Of a stretch of DNA of 64,000 nucleotides, positions 60,302 to 64,000 are shown piece by piece. The stretch is taken from the NCBI GenBank assembly GCA_023423895.1, contig JAFAER010000122.1, positions 16,078-80,077 of the forward strand, read 5' to 3'. Both the position numbers and the translations under genes were made by a program. The notes under the pieces were generated by a model. It was given only the letters and a program-made list of their open reading frames with translations, did no database searches and was not told the DNA's origin. The stretch is from Pseudomonadota bacterium. GTDB taxonomy: Bacteria; Myxococcota_A; Polyangia; Polyangiales; Polyangiaceae. The stretch's first letter is position 1. Every line of letters starts with the position of its first letter.

Positions 60302-61771
60302 ATGCGCCGACGCTTCGCTCTCACGCTCCCCGCTCTCGTCATCGGTACGGTCATTGGTTGTGGAGGGGGCGCCGGGAGTGCAGCCGCGCCGGACGTGGAG
60401 CCGGCCGGCGAATGCACGACGGCGTCGGACTGCACCGCAGGCAGCTCGTGCACGGACGGAGCATGCGTCGCACCGCCTGCCGCGCCCACGATCACGAGCT
60501 TTGAAGTCGACAAGGTGAAGGTCACTACCGGGAAGTCGGCGACGCTCACTGCCGTATTCTCGGGCGGAACTGGCACGATCGATCAAGGCGTCGGCAGCGT
60601 CACGAGCGGCGTGGCGGTCGCCACGGGGAACATCACCGCTGCCACGAAGTACACGCTCACCGTGACGAACGCCGCGGGAGAGACCGCGACACGTACCGTC
60701 GACGTCGCGACCATCCCCGCGCCCGCGATTACGAGCTTCCAGGCGGCCGCCGGGCTCGTCTCGAAGTATACGAGCACGACGCTAACGGCCGTGTTCGCGG
60801 GGGGCGCCGCGTCGATCGATGGCGGAGTCGGCGCCGTAACGAGCGGCGTCGAGGCCGCGACGACCGCGCTGTCGGCGCCCAAGACCTACACGTTGACCGT
60901 CACGAACGAGCTCGGCGACAGCGTGACGGCGACGGCGAGTGTCGACGTCAAGAAGGAGCTGTTCGTGTCGAGCTACACGGACGCAAGCATCGCCGTCTTC
61001 GATGTCGACGCAGCGGGCGACGTCACGCCCAAGCGGCGCATCGCCGGCGCGAATACCACGCTCGACGAGACTCGCGGCCTCTTCGTGGTCGGCGACGAGC
61101 TCGTCTCCGTGAACCAGATTGGCGCGATCGCGACGTTCAACGTCACCGACGACGGAGACCTCGCGCCGAAGCGGCGTATCGCCGGCAGCGCGACGACGCT
61201 CACGGCGGCGTCGGGAATCTACGTCTCGGGCGGTGAGATCTTTCTCGGAGATCAGACCTCGCAGATGAAGGTCTTCAACCTCCTCGACACGGGAGACGTG
61301 GCACCGAAGCGCGTCATCGCGGGCGAGTCGACCGGTCTCTCTGCGACGCATTACACCTGGGTCGACGGCGGAGAGGTCTACGTGAGCAATTTTTCGGGGG
61401 ACACCGTGACCGTCCATCCAGTGAGCGCTTCGGGCGACGTTGCACCCACCCGGACGATCGCGATTCCGGGCGGCGAACCTCTCGGGCTCTACATCAACGG
61501 CAACGACCTCATCGTCGCCCAAGGCTCGAACGCCATCCGGACCTTCGACAAGACGACGGGAGCACTTCTACGGACCATCGCCGGCGAGTCGACGCAGCTG
61601 GGGTTTCCCGATCAGTGTGCCCTTCACGGCGGCGAGCTCTATTGCGCCGACTACGACTCGTCGGCGCTTCTGGTGTTTCCCGTGGCGGCAGACGGCAACG
61701 TCGCGCCGACGCGCGTGGTCAGCGGCGCAAACACGAAGCTCGCCGGCGCGCTCGGCGTGTTCATATACTGA
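60302..61771 (+). CDS. Lipoprotein with Ig-like domains and six-unit propeller
   Basis: A 489-residue lipoprotein (V-I-G-C20); ATG 60302 directly starts the signal, although the frame is open from 60245. A small Cys cluster (four Cys, ~37-57) is followed by two Ig-like domains of ~80 residues ('A-T-K-Y-T-L-T-V-T-N', 'P-K-T-Y-T-L-T-V-T-N'). The C-terminal ~270 residues contain six repeats, most with 'G-D-V-x-P-x-R-x-I-A-G', probably blades of a propeller. Function unknown; a surface-binding role is likely. Confidence 0.87.
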   Translation: MRRRFALTLPALVIGTVIGCGGGAGSAAAPDVEPAGECTTASDCTAGSSCTDGACVAPPAAPTITSFEVDKVKVTTGKSATLTAVFSGGTGTIDQGVGSVTSGVAVATGNITAATKYTLTVTNAAGETATRTVDVATIPAPAITSFQAAAGLVSKYTSTTLTAVFAGGAASIDGGVGAVTSGVEAATTALSAPKTYTLTVTNELGDSVTATASVDVKKELFVSSYTDASIAVFDVDAAGDVTPKRRIAGANTTLDETRGLFVVGDELVSVNQIGAIATFNVTDDGDLAPKRRIAGSATTLTAASGIYVSGGEIFLGDQTSQMKVFNLLDTGDVAPKRVIAGESTGLSATHYTWVDGGEVYVSNFSGDTVTVHPVSASGDVAPTRTIAIPGGEPLGLYINGNDLIVAQGSNAIRTFDKTTGALLRTIAGESTQLGFPDQCALHGGELYCADYDSSALLVFPVAADGNVAPTRVVSGANTKLAGALGVFIY

Positions 61772-61927
61772 GCGGGCCTAGCGGGGTGACCTGCCCACCG
61801 CAGCGCCTTGAATCTGCCTGCCGCCGGGACCGTGAGCACGCTCGATACCTGCCGGCGCGCAGGCGGTCGGGCAAGGACATCCGCGCCGCTGCCGCGTGCC
61901 GGCCCCGCTCAGGTGGCACGCCCAAGC

Positions 61928-63106
61928 CTAGTTGCTGCGCGCACGGAACGCGGGGCCGAGGGCTTCGAGCTCGGCGGCCGCTTCGTCCGGGCTGGCGTCC
62001 GGCGCGAGCACGATGCGAACGCGAGGCCCCAGGTCGTTCGCCACGCGGTCACGGAGATCGTCCGGCGCCCCTCCGTGACGAAGTGCGAGAAGACGTAGCG
62101 CACCGAGTCGGGCTTGCGCTGGCGCCACGTCGCTCTCGACGATCTGACGGAGCTCCTCTGGGGTGGGAGCGTCGCTTCGGTACGCGTCCGTCGATCGGGC
62201 GACCGTGTCGACACGCTCCAGCCAAGCGCGGGTCGTCTCTTTTCCCTGATCGAGCAAGCGGACGTGCGCGCCGGCAGTGGCTTCGGATGGATCGGATGGA
62301 TCGCCGCTCGGCGCGGAGGTCTGGTGCAGCCGCAGGTGGTCTTTCATCGCATTGTGCCCTTCGACCGGGCGCTGCTCGCCCAGCCGGACGACGCTGCGCA
62401 TGAAGGGCTGTCCGACGAAGAGGATGCTCGCGACGATGCCCGCGACGAGCGCTGGGAGCCCGAAGAAGACGTGGAGGTCGGCGGCATCGAGGCCGCCGAT
62501 CGCGATCGCATAGGAGAGCGCGCTCACGATGCCGAACGAGCCCACGAGCTCCTGGATGGATCGCGAGAGGTCTCCCCGCAACGCGAACGTGCACACGGGC
62601 GTTCCTGGCCATGTCACGCCGAGCTGCTCGAAGAGTCGACGAGCTTCGACCTCACGCTCGACCTCGAGGAACTGTCCCCCGCGCCGGCGCTCTCCGATCG
62701 CCACGCTGAACCCATGCGCGCCACGGGCGACCTTGACGCCGAGCATGTGCCCGAACCGGATCTTCCGCCGGCCTAGGTGCAGCGTGTTCCCGCGGACGGT
62801 CGCGCTCGTCACCCACGGACGACGACGCCACTGCAGCAGCGTTCCTGCCGCCCACAACGCGGCCGCGAAGCCGAAGGACCAGACCTGAGAGACGCCGAAC
62901 GCATCATGAGGGCTCCACAGGTGGAGCATGATGGCCACCGTCCCAAGCCCGGCGACGAGGGAGACGAGCCATCCGAGCCACCGGCGCTCGCCGACGTCGA
63001 CCACCCGCACGAGGATCCGCTCGCTCGTGTTCTCGACCTCGGGCGACGCCAGGGCGCGAGCGAGACCAGCGGGTCGCAAGTCTTGTCTGCTGAGCCTGTC
63101 TCTCAT
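61928..63106 (-). CDS. Membrane protein of unknown function
   Basis: A 392-residue protein with two pairs of membrane helices (~48-68, ~75-92; ~195-215, ~220-240) and a PH-like cytoplasmic beta domain between ('N-T-L-H-L-G-R-R-K-I-R-F'). The C-terminal ~120 residues are charged and helical with a HEAT-like flavour ('A-R-L-G-A-L-R-L-L-A-L-R-H-G-G'). I do not recognise the family. ATG 63106 begins just before the first conserved-looking helix; the frame stays open upstream. Confidence 0.78.
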   Translation of the reverse strand: MRDRLSRQDLRPAGLARALASPEVENTSERILVRVVDVGERRWLGWLVSLVAGLGTVAIMLHLWSPHDAFGVSQVWSFGFAAALWAAGTLLQWRRRPWVTSATVRGNTLHLGRRKIRFGHMLGVKVARGAHGFSVAIGERRRGGQFLEVEREVEARRLFEQLGVTWPGTPVCTFALRGDLSRSIQELVGSFGIVSALSYAIAIGGLDAADLHVFFGLPALVAGIVASILFVGQPFMRSVVRLGEQRPVEGHNAMKDHLRLHQTSAPSGDPSDPSEATAGAHVRLLDQGKETTRAWLERVDTVARSTDAYRSDAPTPEELRQIVESDVAPAQARLGALRLLALRHGGAPDDLRDRVANDLGPRVRIVLAPDASPDEAAAELEALGPAFRARSN

Positions 63107-63399
63107 GTGCTCAGACCCAATCGTCGCCGTGGAGAGCAATCGTCCTCGTCGGTCGAGCCCGCACCGAGCGCAAGCACGGTCGATGTGGCGAGCTCCCTTC
63201 TCCGTTACCACCGTCGTGCGTCGCCATCCTGCGCCTCATCGGTTGAGGCGCGTTCGCGTAGTTCCGCCAGACGCCCTACCTCGACGGGAACTGCCGCGCG
63301 ACGCCTCTCATGACGGATTGGCTCCTCACGCGCGGGGTGCCCCCGCCGTTCATCGCGCGTCGATGTCTCGACACTCGACGCCGTAAACAGAGGTCGTGA

Positions 63400-63963
63400 C
63401 TACCGCAGCAACGATCGTCGCTTGCGTCCGAGCGCTCCGAGCGCCGCCAGTGCGACGATGAACACGGAGCTCGAACCGCCACCACGTGGAGACGTCGCGC
63501 AGCCTCCCTCGCTGTCGCCAGCGCCCTTGGGGCTCACGCCTTGGTCGGAGGAGGGGCCGCCCTCGGAAGACCGTCCCGGCGCGCTCGGATCGGGCGCCAT
63601 CGGCACGTAGCAGCCGAGCGCAGCCCCGCCGTCCGCACACGTGAATTGCTTGCATGTGCCTGTCGACGCGCCGCCGTCCGCATCGGTCATCCCGAGCGAA
63701 CACGTGTCCCCGGTCTCCTTGTCCGCGCATGGGTTCGTGAGAAACGCGTTGCCGCAGACGGGATTCTTGATCTCGCAGATCTTCGCCGGGGCTTCGGAGC
63801 AGCCAGTCTGCACGCAGCGACCGTACCCGTACGGGGTCACGCACGGGTCACCTGGCAGCAGCTCACTGCAATACATGTCGCCGCCGACGCAAGCATGGGC
63901 GGTCGACGGAACGAAGAGCGGCGCGAGCATCGCCGCAACGAGGAAACTGCGAAGAGACGGCAT
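63400..63963 (-). CDS. MYXO-CTERM secreted Cys-rich protein
   Basis: A 187-residue protein with a signal peptide cut after A-H-A (no lipobox), 14 Cys in the first ~120 residues and a disordered Ser/Gly/Pro stretch. The tail 'G-G-C-A-T-S' + hydrophobic helix + 'R-K-R-R-S' is a standard MYXO-CTERM sorting signal, which directs processing and surface attachment in myxobacteria. It supports the taxonomic call. Function of the Cys domain unknown. Confidence 0.88.
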   Translation of the reverse strand: MPSLRSFLVAAMLAPLFVPSTAHACVGGDMYCSELLPGDPCVTPYGYGRCVQTGCSEAPAKICEIKNPVCGNAFLTNPCADKETGDTCSLGMTDADGGASTGTCKQFTCADGGAALGCYVPMAPDPSAPGRSSEGGPSSDQGVSPKGAGDSEGGCATSPRGGGSSSVFIVALAALGALGRKRRSLLR

Positions 63964-64000
63964 GGGCGGCCGAGCCCCAGAGCATGGCCCGTGCCCGAGC

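Overview
The window is high-GC, densely packed DNA from a Gram-negative predatory-type myxobacterium, most likely Polyangiales (Sorangium/Labilithrix-like). The basis is codon use strongly biased to G/C in third position, an unusual number of lipoproteins with Asp/Ala/Pro-rich linkers, MYXO-CTERM sorting tails (18136-21804 and 63400-63963), and many ECF sigma factors. I saw no rRNA, tRNA or CRISPR array. The species is an inference.

The most striking content is one gene cassette present three times, always on the minus strand: cluster A (1-7767, open at the left edge), cluster B (22074-28080) and cluster C (35264-43502). Each runs, in transcription order: ECF sigma factor; a single-pass membrane protein with a TPR-like periplasmic end (candidate anti-sigma or sensor); a Cys-rich lipoprotein with exactly six NCGxCG-type repeats; one or two lipoproteins with seven 'WGSxPxDVW' repeats (read here as a seven-bladed beta-propeller); then a variable lipoprotein (RCC1 propeller, short propeller-like protein, or IgGFc-binding-like protein). 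Clusters A and C also have a paralogous exported protein just upstream of the sigma gene. Neighbouring genes mostly overlap by ATGA/GTGA, so each cassette is probably one translationally coupled operon that places repeat lipoproteins on the cell surface under its own sigma factor. I do not know a described system with this make-up.

Between A and B (7.8-22 kb) lie a glucosaminidase-domain lipoprotein, a Tat-exported class A beta-lactamase, a deleted arsB-like pseudogene, several lipoproteins, a signalling operon (histidine-kinase-like membrane protein lacking the His, Ser/Thr kinase, ECF sigma, lipoprotein) and a large M36 metalloprotease with a MYXO-CTERM tail. Between B and C are an exported unknown protein, a polytopic membrane protein, a 967-residue lipoprotein with eight CDDGN repeats plus two Gly-rich domains, and a glutathione S-transferase.

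From 43.7 to 50 kb the base composition drops in places and the content is island-like: a decayed exported gene, two unknown proteins (one with a nuclease-like motif), a type II restriction-modification pair, and a HipA-like kinase/DUF3037 pair. From 50 to 60 kb come small metabolic enzymes, each next to a regulator: dienelactone hydrolase/AraC, NAD-dependent epimerase/TetR (with twin palindromic operators and an ATA start codon), SDR/AraC and an aldo-keto reductase. The right end holds more lipoproteins, a membrane protein and a MYXO-CTERM protein. Noncoding tandem repeats occur at 28178-28241 (16-bp units) and about 51025-51226 (43-bp units).
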